Source of the DNA: Cohnella thailandensis
GTDB lineage: Bacteria > Bacillota > Bacilli > Paenibacillales > Paenibacillaceae
Length of the DNA: 64,000 nucleotides
Assembly (NCBI RefSeq): GCF_014212135.1
Contig: NZ_JACJVQ010000001.1
Coordinates: 44,243 to 108,242 of the forward strand
Direction: 5' to 3'
Part shown: positions 28,033 through 37,423 of the stretch, one piece after another
Layout: every line of letters begins with the position of its first letter
Position numbering within the stretch: the first letter of the stretch is position 1
The notes under the pieces: generated by a model
What the model was told of the DNA's origin: nothing
The model's database searches: none
The model's input: the letters and a program-made list of their open reading frames with translations, nothing else
Translations under genes and position numbers: made by a program

Positions 28033-29106
28033 TTATTTGTTGTCCAATGCTAACATTGCCGCCAATACGGGACTCTCCGTGCGCTCTGCATCGCTGGCGG
28101 TTAACTCGAACGCCTTCCGTGTCATTTTCAATAGTGCTTGAGGCGATTTCATGGCTCGCTTAATTGCTTCAGAATAGGTTGCTTCATTGGTATCGCCGCT
28201 CTCGCCCAGATATTCAATGGCACCCATACGAGCCGCATATCGAACGCTCTCTGCTTGATTGTCCGCAACGACCGTTACGGCCGATGGAAGTCCTAGGTAG
28301 CAGCGCTCCCACATGCCGACGCCTCCCGCCCCCAACGCGAAATCCGCATTCGCGATCAGTTCCGCCATGTTCTCCGCCTGGACATGCAGCGTGACATGTG
28401 GTAGAGGTTCGCACATCGCTGCGATCTCATGGTGAAAGGGATTGGATGAACCGATAACCACGTCCGTATGGAAAGAAAGGTCGTCGCTAGGCAAATGCTT
28501 TAGCGCTTGCAGGGCCTTCGCCGTCTCATTAGTCGGATCGCTGCCTCCAAAGAAGACAAGCATTCTCTCCAACATGCCGATACGAGCTCTCAGCGTCCTC
28601 CTCGCCTCGTAGAAGGAAGGGCGAAGCAGCAAAAATCGGGGACCGAGCAACTGCAAGCAATGTGGCGGAACAAGTTTATTATAGCGTGTTTCCATTTGCT
28701 CATAAGCGTTCTGGTCGAGGAGAATATCGCAGTCATGAGGGCGGTTGGCCAGATCGTCGATAACGAGCATGTGCTTGGCGTAAGGACCTACAGCTGCTTC
28801 CCACTCTTTATCGATTCCATAATGGTCGATTATAAGCCAGTCGGGCGATTCAATTGATTTTGCCAAAATCGTCTTCGTGGCTGCAGCGTCAACTTCCGAT
28901 CTAAATTCGCCATTTTTCGACTCGATCCATTCGACAGAATAACCCTTATCTCGAATATATTCGCCAAGGTGTCCGGGAAGCCTCCTGCAGATGAAGATGG
29001 ACTCCATGTTATAACGACGCAAGCTGTCCGCCAAGGTGAGGCATCTTATCACGTGCCCCGTGCCGATTGCGGTAGAAGCGTCTATCCGGAAGTAGGCTTT
29101 ACTCAT
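28033..29106 (-). CDS. pseG: PseG-type UDP-sugar hydrolase
   Basis: 357 residues from the ATG at 29106. The start MSKAYFRIDASTAIGTGHVIRC matches PseG, where the GxGH histidine is the catalytic base that removes UDP from UDP-2,4-diacetamido-2,4,6-trideoxy-L-altrose. The GT-B fold continues with FFGGSDPTNET and ADFALGAGGVGMWERC near the C-terminal nucleotide site. The ATG overlaps the TGA of the flagellin methylase gene (ATGA), so the two are translationally coupled. No acetyltransferase (PseH) domain is fused, although many bacteria have that fusion. Confidence 0.87.
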   Translation of the reverse strand: MSKAYFRIDASTAIGTGHVIRCLTLADSLRRYNMESIFICRRLPGHLGEYIRDKGYSVEWIESKNGEFRSEVDAAATKTILAKSIESPDWLIIDHYGIDKEWEAAVGPYAKHMLVIDDLANRPHDCDILLDQNAYEQMETRYNKLVPPHCLQLLGPRFLLLRPSFYEARRTLRARIGMLERMLVFFGGSDPTNETAKALQALKHLPSDDLSFHTDVVIGSSNPFHHEIAAMCEPLPHVTLHVQAENMAELIANADFALGAGGVGMWERCYLGLPSAVTVVADNQAESVRYAARMGAIEYLGESGDTNEATYSEAIKRAMKSPQALLKMTRKAFELTASDAERTESPVLAAMLALDNK

Positions 29107-30350
29107 TTGGAATGCACCATAACAACGAGGGACAGCGGCCCCAATGCATTTACCTGTTCCTCTTCGCAAATATCGAGAACCATCTTACGGAAGCCGTGAA
29201 TATGTTCAAAATTCTTGGTGAAGGATTGAACCAGCTTCACGGCCAGTTCGGCGTTGATTCCGCCATGATGGGCGGCCATTCCGATTAACTGCGTGCGAAG
29301 CAGCGAATAAATGATCCCAAGGTAGCTCGTATTCTCGAAGAAACCTCGGTTATTGGTTAACGGAAAAGCCGTCGAATAAATATAATTCACGAGATAATTT
29401 TCGAACAAGTACTCATACTCTTCGATAAACGGCCGATAATACTGCTTCTCTACCTTACCGAAGTACTCGGTAAATTGAGCCATATCCGCGCCATTGACTT
29501 CTTGCATGCCTGCGATGTAATCATTAAGGCAATCACCATACCGACGATTATGCCACAGCTTCTTCTCGAGGATATTCAGCAGAATCCGGTTAGTGAGCTT
29601 TAACTGAAACTGTGGATCCGCAGGGAAAGAGGCTTCCAGATCCAATTCGCTTCCCCGCTCCAGACTGGCCATGACATTAGCGATATAGCCGGCAGCGTTC
29701 GACGCCTTATTCTGGGTCAAGTAATCTTCGACTTGGTCCGCCAAAACCGCCAATCTCATGAATCGGTGCTCCAGGCTAAAACGACGGTCCTGAAGAAGCC
29801 GGATGGCCGCAATCCTGATTTCCCAGAAAGAGTTGGCCAACGGATTGCTCGTATTCTGAGTAGCGAACTTGGAACTGATCTGCACGTTGCGCCAGGTTAA
29901 CTTCGGCTCATAAGAGAACTGGATGCCTTTCGGGTTTAACAGAACGACTCGGGCCGCTTCCGGACAAGAGAGCTCGGTAGAAACTTCTTGAACTCCATTT
30001 ACCATGTTGACTACGCGCGGGTAAGTGGCGCAAGTTCCCGACAAGTAGTCTTCGCCAATGGCTGCTTGAATCGAACATAAGCCGCCATCTAGAAATCCGC
30101 AGTTGCCCGTTGTCGAATTGATATTCATGCGGGCATAATCATGCGGTTTTCTCTGATCTAGAGGAGTTTCGATCAGCTCGGTTGCGAATTTTTTGCTTAA
30201 TTCTGGATGATCGACCCTTTTATACTTCTCGAAAGTGTCTTTGTCGACACTAACTCTCCACCCGGCACAACAAGTATCCTCGCAAGCGGAACCGATGCAT
30301 TTGAAATCTCGCATATAATCGGGCATTAAAGCTGTTTCGCCTGTCGACAT
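29103..30350 (-). CDS. fliB: Flagellin lysine-N-methylase (FliB family)
   Basis: 415 residues. An N-terminal cluster of cysteines (Cys18, 23, 27, 28, then 84, 92, 107 and 129) matches the FliB pattern C-x4-C-x3-CC-x-GW, thought to hold an iron-sulfur centre. FliB in Salmonella methylates lysines on flagellin before export. The rest is helical with no other clear motif. AAGGGGATGG precedes the ATG. Placement inside the nonulosonate genes and coupling to pseG suggest that glycosylation and methylation of the flagellin encoded at 52610-53362 are made together. Confidence 0.85.
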   Translation of the reverse strand: MSTGETALMPDYMRDFKCIGSACEDTCCAGWRVSVDKDTFEKYKRVDHPELSKKFATELIETPLDQRKPHDYARMNINSTTGNCGFLDGGLCSIQAAIGEDYLSGTCATYPRVVNMVNGVQEVSTELSCPEAARVVLLNPKGIQFSYEPKLTWRNVQISSKFATQNTSNPLANSFWEIRIAAIRLLQDRRFSLEHRFMRLAVLADQVEDYLTQNKASNAAGYIANVMASLERGSELDLEASFPADPQFQLKLTNRILLNILEKKLWHNRRYGDCLNDYIAGMQEVNGADMAQFTEYFGKVEKQYYRPFIEEYEYLFENYLVNYIYSTAFPLTNNRGFFENTSYLGIIYSLLRTQLIGMAAHHGGINAELAVKLVQSFTKNFEHIHGFRKMVLDICEEEQVNALGPLSLVVMVHSK

Positions 30351-30385
30351 ATATTATTCCATCCCCTTCGATATAAGTTGCTATG

Positions 30386-31111
30386 CTAAATGACTGGCTT
30401 CTGTTCGATATGAGAGTTTAACGCGGCAACTTCGGGGTTGCGGTTCAAGTATTCGACGATCTCCGCAGAGGAAACTAGCTTATTGCCATCAAAGGCATCG
30501 GCTACTGTACGACAGAGAGCATAATCCTCCTCCGTGTCCAGCGTGATCCTCAAATCCGGATACCGAAGCGTTGAGGGAATTTCAACTGGCGTTGTCACGA
30601 ACTGCTCCGGGTACTCTTTCGCATAGTAAGTGACATGCTCCCGGTGTCGGGGCTCTCGGCCTAGTTTGTCCATTCGTAATAGGGCCTCGTAAGAGACGAG
30701 TTCCACAACCAAGCCTCTCGGCAGCTCCCCGTTCCATACAATCGCGTCTGAAGGTTGCTGCCTCATCGCCTCCACAAACAAGTCTCCCAATTCATAATCG
30801 ACGAACGGACAATCCCCTGTCACTCGCATGACATAATCCGGATTATATGGTTTGGCTGTATCCACATAACGAGTTAAGACATCGTCCTCCGGCCCTCGAT
30901 AGCACATTACTCCATATTCGGCACACCATTGCTGGATCAGATCGTCCTGGGCAAGATGCGAGGTTGCCACGATAACGTCTAGTATATTCTTAACTTGTCT
31001 GCAGCGGGAGACGACGTAATCGAGCACCATTGTATCCCCGAGCGGCATAAGGACCTTGCCCGGTAGTCGGGATGAGCCCATTCGGGCTTGAATGATAATG
31101 AGGGTTTTCAT
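30386..31111 (-). CDS. pseF: Cytidylyltransferase of PseF/SpsF type
   Basis: 241 residues, a nucleotidyltransferase of the SpsF/CMP-KDO synthetase family. The N-terminal IIIQARMGSSRLPGKVL (residues 5-21) is the CTP-binding loop; VTGDCPFVD holds the metal aspartate. Next to a nonulosonate synthase it should make CMP-pseudaminic acid, the donor for the Maf transferase; in other genomes SpsF-type proteins do the same for legionaminic-like sugars. GGAG lies 10 bases before the ATG. An extended -10 promoter upstream may drive it separately from pseI, which is followed by a terminator. Confidence 0.82.
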   Translation of the reverse strand: MKTLIIIQARMGSSRLPGKVLMPLGDTMVLDYVVSRCRQVKNILDVIVATSHLAQDDLIQQWCAEYGVMCYRGPEDDVLTRYVDTAKPYNPDYVMRVTGDCPFVDYELGDLFVEAMRQQPSDAIVWNGELPRGLVVELVSYEALLRMDKLGREPRHREHVTYYAKEYPEQFVTTPVEIPSTLRYPDLRITLDTEEDYALCRTVADAFDGNKLVSSAEIVEYLNRNPEVAALNSHIEQKPVI

Positions 31112-31174
31112 GAGTTTTCAGCTCCAAGTCAATTCACCGTATGTTCCCTATATCGGCTAACTACAATTGAAACT

Positions 31175-31180
31175 ATTATA
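31175..31180 (-). promoter_or_regulatory. Extended -10 promoter before pseF
   Basis: TGCTATAAT on the minus strand is a perfect extended -10 about 65 bases before the pseF ATG; no good -35 is at the right distance. It would restart transcription after the pseI terminator. Confidence 0.5.
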
Positions 31181-31204
31181 GCACTCTTAAAAAGGGAAAT
31201 TTCC

Positions 31205-31237
31205 AAAACAAAAAAGCCTCCGCCATTAACGGAAGCT
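31205..31237 (-). terminator. Terminator after pseI
   Basis: On the minus strand GCTTCCG-TTAATGG-CGGAGGC (7 bp, one G-T pair) is followed by TTTTTTG. It splits the island's transcription between pseI and pseF. Confidence 0.82.
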
Positions 31238-31255
31238 ACAGTTCCCTAATCTTAC

Positions 31256-32308
31256 TTATATTAAATCCCAATCCAACGCCGTCCCCATCTTAATATCCCG
31301 TTGCGCAATTCGGCCCAAAACCAAATCATAATATTTAGGCGCAAGGCCGGAACCTGGTCGGATAGCTCGAACATTATCGCTGCTAAACATCTCTCCCGCC
31401 TTCATATCCTTCACAACATATAGAGAACGACGATGCTTCATGGAAGGCTTCTCGTCTAGAGTAGGACCATACTGAATTTGTCCAAGACTCTGCCAAGCCC
31501 TCTCTGACTCTTCCACAAGGGCCTTCATCTCGTGCGGCTCCATCGAGAAAGCAGAATCCACACCGCCTTCGGCTCTCGATAATGTGAAGTGTTTTTCGAT
31601 AACCGTTCCTCCAAGCGCCACACTGGCCACGCTGACTCCGATACCCATCGTATGATCCGAGATTCCGACTTGACAATTAAATAATTGGCTAAGATGCGGC
31701 ATCGTGTGCAAATTTGAATTCAATGGCGAGGCTGGATATGTGCTCGTACATTTGAGCAGCACTAGATTCTCACAGCCAGCATCTCTGGCTGCACGCACCG
31801 TCTCGTCCAACTCGGCAATGGTCGCCATCCCCGTAGAGATAATTAAAGGCTTGCCGGTACTAGCCGCCTTGCGAATCAGAGGAAGATCCGTGTTCTCGAA
31901 CGAAGCGATCTTGTACGCTGGAGCATCCAATGTCTCAAGGAAGTCAATCGCCGTTTCGTCGAATGGAGTACTGAATGGGATAATCCCTCGCTCCCGGCAA
32001 CGGTTGAATATTGCTTCGTGCCATTCCCATGGCGTATAAGCCAGTTGATAAAGCTTATAAAGTGACGCCCCTTGCCACAGATTGGACGGGTCATCGATAA
32101 AGAAGTCGCCCTCGTCGATATCGAGCGTCATCGTATCCGCGGTATATGTTTGAAGCTTAAGGGCATCCACGCCCGCATCAGCAGCAGCATCAACAATCGC
32201 AAGCGCGCGTTCGAGTGATTGGTTGTGGTTGCCGGACATTTCGGCTATGACGAAGGGTTTTTGTCCAGGGCCGATCCATCGGCCGAAGACTTGGAAGGCT
32301 TGAAACAT
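31256..32308 (-). CDS. pseI: Nonulosonic acid synthase, PseI type
   Basis: 350 residues: a NeuB-type TIM barrel (about 10-265) and a C-terminal SAF/antifreeze-like domain (about 285-350). It condenses phosphoenolpyruvate with the 6-carbon PseG product to give pseudaminic acid. VIAEMSGNHNQSLE, LKLQTYTADTMT and EKHFTLSRAEGGVDSAFS are family signatures. GGGAGAG lies 6 bases before the ATG at 32308. PseI, LegI and NeuB are hard to tell apart by eye; PseC and PseG neighbours favour PseI. It lies just after an AT-rich block and has an intermediate base composition. Confidence 0.87.
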   Translation of the reverse strand: MFQAFQVFGRWIGPGQKPFVIAEMSGNHNQSLERALAIVDAAADAGVDALKLQTYTADTMTLDIDEGDFFIDDPSNLWQGASLYKLYQLAYTPWEWHEAIFNRCRERGIIPFSTPFDETAIDFLETLDAPAYKIASFENTDLPLIRKAASTGKPLIISTGMATIAELDETVRAARDAGCENLVLLKCTSTYPASPLNSNLHTMPHLSQLFNCQVGISDHTMGIGVSVASVALGGTVIEKHFTLSRAEGGVDSAFSMEPHEMKALVEESERAWQSLGQIQYGPTLDEKPSMKHRRSLYVVKDMKAGEMFSSDNVRAIRPGSGLAPKYYDLVLGRIAQRDIKMGTALDWDLI

Positions 32309-32325
32309 GGTTTTCTCTCCCACTT

Positions 32326-33306
32326 TTATCTTTTGACTGCAAACATAAAAATCGATCTTCCCATTTCAATTGCAGCAAGGGATTCATACAATTTGGCAAG
32401 TTTGTCCCAACGACCTGTCTTTATGAATGCATGTTGAAACTGCCGAACGAAAGGATTTACCATCTTCTTATCCACTTCGTTTGAATAATAGTTATGACCG
32501 CCAAGCAGAAAAAACTCCAAAGGGAAATTGGTGGTACGATATTTCTCTTCGAATCCGCACTTTCTCAATAATCCACTTAAGGTTGTAAAGGAGAAATAGT
32601 TTATATGATCCGGTCGTACGATCCAATGAAACTTTTCTTCATAATACTCTTGATACGCTAATTGTCCGACACTGAAATCATTAGGCACGCAAATTCGAAG
32701 TACACCTCCGGGAGCCATTGCCTCGTAGACTTGCCTTAGAAGTTCAGTAGGATCTGCAATATGTTCAAGAACAAATTGGATATTTACGAATGACAAGTTA
32801 TCCAATCTAAGACTTCCTAACTCTTCTGCGAATTGTTGATGAACAGTAATTCCAAACTTTCGAAGATATTCCGCTGCATCTGAATTAGGTTCGATAACGC
32901 TAGTATTCCAATGGTGATTGATGTAATATTTACTTAAAAGATCATTGCCGCATCCGATATCAAGCATTTTCAACGGAGTTGACTTCTCGGCTGGTAATAA
33001 TCGATTTACTCTTTGAAAGATCCCTTTGTATGAGCCGTTGCTCGATACCTCTTCTAATTTTTGGACTACAAAAGCTTCGTCAACATCTTCGTATTTAAAT
33101 GGTTTTACTTCAGAATAATATTTACTACTATAATAACTATTCAGGTCTGACCTTGTTGGAATCGGATCCACATGAATAAATCCACAGGTTTTACAATCAA
33201 TCACAAGAGTTCCTTCATTTTCCCAATACCGTACGTATTCATGTTTCACTCGGCTCATTGTAAATGGTCTCACGTCCTCGGGTAAACAACCTTCATTTGG
33301 TATCAT
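32326..33306 (-). CDS. Class I SAM-dependent methyltransferase
   Basis: 326 residues. A CxxC pair near residue 40 (DCKTCGF) hints at a partial zinc knuckle; the Rossmann methyltransferase follows, with motif I LDIGCGNDLLS (about 114-124) and the acidic motif II IEP. It resembles sugar or polyketide methyltransferases of the UbiG/Methyltransf_23 type. The acceptor is unknown; in this island it probably methylates a flagellar sugar. It ends 17 bases before pseI and begins 10 bases after the ATP-grasp gene, within the AT-rich block. Confidence 0.7.
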   Translation of the reverse strand: MIPNEGCLPEDVRPFTMSRVKHEYVRYWENEGTLVIDCKTCGFIHVDPIPTRSDLNSYYSSKYYSEVKPFKYEDVDEAFVVQKLEEVSSNGSYKGIFQRVNRLLPAEKSTPLKMLDIGCGNDLLSKYYINHHWNTSVIEPNSDAAEYLRKFGITVHQQFAEELGSLRLDNLSFVNIQFVLEHIADPTELLRQVYEAMAPGGVLRICVPNDFSVGQLAYQEYYEEKFHWIVRPDHINYFSFTTLSGLLRKCGFEEKYRTTNFPLEFFLLGGHNYYSNEVDKKMVNPFVRQFQHAFIKTGRWDKLAKLYESLAAIEMGRSIFMFAVKR

Positions 33307-33316
33307 TGATATTCAA

Positions 33317-34249
33317 CTATGATCCTACAAAGATTGCCTCGTCATATCTTAACATCTTCAATCCTGCACGGTACGGATAAAGAGTATTAGGCTCTTGTCG
33401 ATAATCAGCCTTAAGGAACTTCGCATAAGGAATTCCCGCTTCGATTGTAAGCGGAACTCCGCCACCAAATCTCGGATTAACCTCAATAAAATAGAATCTG
33501 CCCGTACCTTCTTCTTTAATGCCTTGAATCGTAGCAGGTCCAAACAGTTTAAGTTTGCTGAGCAACTCTAACGTTAGGCTAGTTACTTCCTCATCAATCA
33601 CGGTTATAGACTTACTGACTTCGCCAGCTCTTACTTCTAGACGCAATCTCGGAACAACAGAAAGAACTTGGCCGTCTTCAGCTACAAACACATCGATGCT
33701 ATATTCCTGACCATCAATGTACCTTTGGAAAATCGGATTGCTTACTTTATTCGAATAAAACCCTACTTCTTCATGAGTAGCAATAAAGACTTGTTTCCCA
33801 CCCATACCTGTACACGGTTTTACAACCCATTTAGATAAAGAGTCAATATTCCTTTCATTATTCAACGTATCCGGAGTTAGTATTCCGTTTTCTTTAAAAA
33901 AACATGCTAAATTATACTTATTTAGGCATATACGCAGTGAATCCTCATTTGAAACAAAAACTAATGTCCCAGAATCGTTAAAGCGTTTCTTCAGTTTCGA
34001 CAATTGAATCAACTCTGGCTCAAATAAAGGAACTAAAAACCCTATTTCACGCATAAGACATATTTCCATCAACCTATCGTAGTATCCTTCCTCATTATAG
34101 CGAGGAACTTCATGAATCATTTTTACAAGACCTTGCGCTGCACATTCATCAGCTCTCAAATCAGAACCTTCTAAATCCCACCCGTAACTTATAAAATGTC
34201 TGGCTAATTGCACTCTGCGGCCTATTGCCGTTAACAATAACTTCCCCAT
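33317..34249 (-). CDS. ATP-grasp ligase, CarB-like
   Basis: 310 residues from the ATG at 34249 (AGGGG 7 bases upstream). An N-terminal pre-ATP-grasp Rossmann region starts GKLLLTAIGRRVQLARHF, and the ATP-grasp core runs about 110-290 with WVVKPCTGMGGKQVF (ATP lysine and glycine loop) and FIEVNPRFGGG (metal glutamate and asparagine). ATP-grasp enzymes join an acid to an amine through an acyl phosphate, so this could add an amino acid or acid to an amino sugar. The substrates are unknown. It is the second ATP-grasp protein in the island. Confidence 0.72.
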   Translation of the reverse strand: MGKLLLTAIGRRVQLARHFISYGWDLEGSDLRADECAAQGLVKMIHEVPRYNEEGYYDRLMEICLMREIGFLVPLFEPELIQLSKLKKRFNDSGTLVFVSNEDSLRICLNKYNLACFFKENGILTPDTLNNERNIDSLSKWVVKPCTGMGGKQVFIATHEEVGFYSNKVSNPIFQRYIDGQEYSIDVFVAEDGQVLSVVPRLRLEVRAGEVSKSITVIDEEVTSLTLELLSKLKLFGPATIQGIKEEGTGRFYFIEVNPRFGGGVPLTIEAGIPYAKFLKADYRQEPNTLYPYRAGLKMLRYDEAIFVGS

Positions 34250-34274
34250 AATATAACCCCTGCGATGAAAAGTA

Positions 34275-35342
34275 CTACCTTTTAGCTGGGATCGCGTACA
34301 ATACGGTTTCCCAGGGGCCTCTATGATGATGGCCGAAATAATATGTATAACGATGTTCTTTAAACATCTCTTCAATAAGCAATGGCAGCTCGAAGATATC
34401 TTTAGGCTTGTGATACAAACATATTTGAAGTTTGGGTGCATGCTTCTTTATGGTTTGCTCAGCCCCTAAAATCGCAACAAGTTCACTTCCTTCAATGTCT
34501 AATTTGATGAGATCTATTCTCTTGATCTGAAATTCATCGACAATATTGTCTAAAGAGTTTATACGGATATCCTCTGTAACCTCAGAACTATTATTAACAA
34601 TCCTGTAACCTGCTGGATTTTTAGGATTTCTTTTATTTAAATAAGCAAAATTTCTTTTATCCGCAAGTCCTTCACCTATAGGAGTAACAACTTGACCAAG
34701 TTGATTCTCCTTAATAAAGCTTGTTAATTTTTCGAAGGTATCCTTACAAGGTTCAAATGAGTATATTCTTAAATTTCCACTTTGCTTATCCATGAATTTC
34801 TTTACTGTATCTCCAATGAACGCACCTCCATCAATGACTGTTTCATGCTCTACAGGTTGAACATGAGGATGGAAGTATTGCTGATAAGGCGCTACAAATA
34901 AATCATCGGGGTTTCTAGTCAGCCTATATAGCATTACGCCTTCAAATGCAGATCTTGAATCGTCGTCTGACAACATGTTATATACCTGTTCTATAGGTTC
35001 TAAATTCGACACGACCGAATCATCATAACTAAAGATTAGCTTGTTGCGTACTTCCAAACTATTTAATTGTTCATTGATTTCCTTACTCCACTGACTACTA
35101 ATTATCACCAAAGAATTTTTATAGTTAGTTTGTAACTCGTGTGGTGGAACAACCTTGATGTCATTTATTACTTGTCCCCATTTATCACTATTGTTATCAC
35201 TAAATGCGACTACGTTTACTTCCTTTTCTACAAGAAAGGCCAATGTTCTTCTGCCGCTGGACCCACACCCGAATATAACGACATTTTGATTTCCACTTGC
35301 GACTTCTATAACCTTCTCCAACCATTGAATATGTTTAAACAC
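34275..35342 (-). CDS. FkbM-type methyltransferase with N-terminal Rossmann module
   Basis: 355 residues. I choose the GTG at 35342, which has GGAGG 7 bases upstream, over upstream in-frame TTG and ATG codons without one. Residues about 20-115 form a Rossmann module (VVIFGCGSSGRRTL, then DNNSDKWG and VVPPHEL) that also ends the two GT2 proteins at 37424 and 38650. The FkbM methyltransferase (about 160-345) has ETVIDGGAFIGDTVKKF as the SAM loop and IDLIKLDIEGSE. FkbM enzymes methylate hydroxyls of sugars or polyketides. Its target here is unknown. Confidence 0.72.
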   Translation of the reverse strand: MFKHIQWLEKVIEVASGNQNVVIFGCGSSGRRTLAFLVEKEVNVVAFSDNNSDKWGQVINDIKVVPPHELQTNYKNSLVIISSQWSKEINEQLNSLEVRNKLIFSYDDSVVSNLEPIEQVYNMLSDDDSRSAFEGVMLYRLTRNPDDLFVAPYQQYFHPHVQPVEHETVIDGGAFIGDTVKKFMDKQSGNLRIYSFEPCKDTFEKLTSFIKENQLGQVVTPIGEGLADKRNFAYLNKRNPKNPAGYRIVNNSSEVTEDIRINSLDNIVDEFQIKRIDLIKLDIEGSELVAILGAEQTIKKHAPKLQICLYHKPKDIFELPLLIEEMFKEHRYTYYFGHHHRGPWETVLYAIPAKR

Positions 35343-35422
35343 GAATTGCCCTCCTAAACCAAACATAATATTAAGTTTCTGTAGATCTCTTTCTGCTAGA
35401 AGTACCCTATACAAGCATTACT

Positions 35423-36445
35423 TTATAAAATAATCCCTTTATAATCCAATCGGTTTATGATTTGATGCCACTTCATTAATTCTGTATACCAATTTAGAGT
35501 TATGGTTTCGGGTGTACGTTGAATACTCCCACTCTCCAATGCTTCATATATCTCCAATGCCCCTCTAGTTGCCGTCCATTGCGCCTTCCAACCAAGTACG
35601 CTCTCCACTTTATCGAATCCAACCCTATAGGATCGATGATCTGGATCGCCATACCATTCAATCGTTATTTCTTTAGGAATGGCTCGTACGATTTCTTCGG
35701 CTAAATCCCCTAATTTGTAGTTATTCTCATCGGAACCGACATTGAAAATTTCGCCATTAATTATATTAGAATCCGCTTCTATCAATAAACACATTAAATC
35801 AGTTGTATCTTGCACGTGAACCATCGGTCTCCACTGGTTTCCATCACGCATTAGTGGAATGACTCCTTTATCCCAAGCTCCATAGACCATGCCATTAATA
35901 GCGAGATCAAACCTCATTCTTGGAGAAACTCCATAGACCGTTGCTTGTCGAATAACTGTTACGACAAAATCATCGGAGGCAAGGGGCAAGATTCCCTGTT
36001 CTGCCTTTTCATTAGCCTTTGCGTATGTTGTGAGAGGATTAGTCTCCGAACTCTCGTCAACGATTTCATCCGCACCTCTAAATCCGTAAATGCTGCAGGA
36101 GGAAGGAAGAATATACCTCCCCACCCCGTATTTTTGGGCTTGTATGGCAGAGTTGACTCTAGAAATGTGATTTACTTGATAAGTCGCTTCTTGAAAGAGC
36201 TCACCGCTTGGATCATTTGAAATTGCCACTAAATCGATAACTGCATCAACAGCAGCAAAATGATTAGGATCTAACCAACGGGTATCGTCTTTAATAATCA
36301 TTAGGTTCGGGTGCAATTGCAGCTTCTCTTCCCCAAAGAAAAAGCGATCAATTGCTTTCACTTTATAACCAAGGTCTAACAATTTTGGAACAAGAACACT
36401 TCCAATATATCCACCAGCACCTGTCACCATTATCGTTTTAGCCAT
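35423..36445 (-). CDS. NAD-dependent epimerase-like protein, active-site variant
   Basis: 340 residues from the ATG at 36445 (GAAAGGA 9 bases upstream); the start overlaps the end of rfbA by 8 bases. TGAGGYIG (8-15) is the NAD loop. SSCSIYG (115-121) supplies the serine, but the catalytic motif reads Y141-A-K-A-N145, so the usual lysine four residues after the tyrosine is asparagine; a Lys is at 143 and another at 147. It is otherwise a normal extended SDR. It may act on a dTDP-sugar, given rfbA just before it, or be catalytically altered. Confidence 0.7.
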   Translation of the reverse strand: MAKTIMVTGAGGYIGSVLVPKLLDLGYKVKAIDRFFFGEEKLQLHPNLMIIKDDTRWLDPNHFAAVDAVIDLVAISNDPSGELFQEATYQVNHISRVNSAIQAQKYGVGRYILPSSCSIYGFRGADEIVDESSETNPLTTYAKANEKAEQGILPLASDDFVVTVIRQATVYGVSPRMRFDLAINGMVYGAWDKGVIPLMRDGNQWRPMVHVQDTTDLMCLLIEADSNIINGEIFNVGSDENNYKLGDLAEEIVRAIPKEITIEWYGDPDHRSYRVGFDKVESVLGWKAQWTATRGALEIYEALESGSIQRTPETITLNWYTELMKWHQIINRLDYKGIIL

Positions 36446-37328
36446 TGTTCGCAGTCCTTTCATCTTTTGCAAGAATGATATCCTTCAAATATCTCCCATA
36501 ATCGTTATTCAATTCTCGGGAATGTTTCATTAATGTTTGCTCATCTATATAGTTCATTCGGTAAGCAATTTCTTCAAGGCAAGCAATTTTTAACCCTTGT
36601 CTTTTTTCCATCATTTCAATAAAGTGTGCCGTTTGTATTAAAGAGTCATGAGTGCCCATGTCCATCCATGCGAATCCACGGCCCAACAACTCAAGATACA
36701 ATTTATTCTGATTTAGATAAGCTACATTCACATCATGGATTTCATACTCTCCTCTAACTGAAGGACGAACGGATTTAGCGATCTCAATGACATTGTTGTC
36801 ATAAAAGTAAAGCCCTGTAACAGCGTAATCGGACTTAGGATACAGGGGCTTCTCTTCTAAACTAATTACTTTCCTATCTTTATCGAACTCGACTACACCG
36901 AATCTGGAAGGATCATTAACTCGATAACCGAAGAGTGTAGCCCCTTCTGTTCGAGACTTAACTTGATGTAATAACTGTGGAAAACCCGTTCCATAATACA
37001 AGTTATCGCCTAAGATAAGAGCAACAGAATCTTTTCCGATAAAATGTTGGCCTATTAGAAAAGCTTGGGCAAGGCCGTCCGGAGAAGGTTGAACTGCATA
37101 TGAAATATTTAATCCTAATGGGCTACCATCACCGAATAATTGTTGAAAAAAGTGTTGATCATACGGAGTCGAGATAATTAAAATATCTTTAATTCCCGCT
37201 AGCATCAATACTGATAGTGGATAATAAATCATAGGTTTATCATACACCGGAAGCAATTGCTTAGTGATAACCTTAGTTAAGGGAAATAATCGTGTCCCTT
37301 TGCCCCCCGCGAGAATTATGCCCTTCAT
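36438..37328 (-). CDS. rfbA: Glucose-1-phosphate thymidylyltransferase (RmlA/RfbA)
   Basis: 296 residues from the ATG at 37328 (GGAG 8 bases upstream; the earlier ATG is too close). It makes dTDP-glucose from dTTP and glucose 1-phosphate. The signature [16 protein letters not shown] (residues 3-18) and the sugar-binding [35 protein letters not shown] are clear. The usual partners rmlB, rmlC and rmlD are not beside it or in the window, so a dehydratase from elsewhere or the variant SDR next door must act on the product. The C-terminus is normal length. Confidence 0.9.
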   Translation of the reverse strand: MKGIILAGGKGTRLFPLTKVITKQLLPVYDKPMIYYPLSVLMLAGIKDILIISTPYDQHFFQQLFGDGSPLGLNISYAVQPSPDGLAQAFLIGQHFIGKDSVALILGDNLYYGTGFPQLLHQVKSRTEGATLFGYRVNDPSRFGVVEFDKDRKVISLEEKPLYPKSDYAVTGLYFYDNNVIEIAKSVRPSVRGEYEIHDVNVAYLNQNKLYLELLGRGFAWMDMGTHDSLIQTAHFIEMMEKRQGLKIACLEEIAYRMNYIDEQTLMKHSRELNNDYGRYLKDIILAKDERTANNG

Positions 37329-37344
37329 TGCCATATCTCCTTTG

Positions 37345-37372
37345 TTATCGGCAACTGTATTTAAACTATTAA
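37345..37372 (-). promoter_or_regulatory. Possible sigma-D promoter before rfbA
   Basis: GCCGATAA (37345-37352 on the minus strand) lies 16 bases after TTAA (37369-37372), the same spacer as the flagellar promoters in this window. The -35 matches TAAA poorly, so this is tentative. Confidence 0.3.
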
Positions 37373-37423
37373 TCCTACAATTTCTGTGATAATGTGTGTA
37401 TGGTCGAAATCTCTCATATTAAA

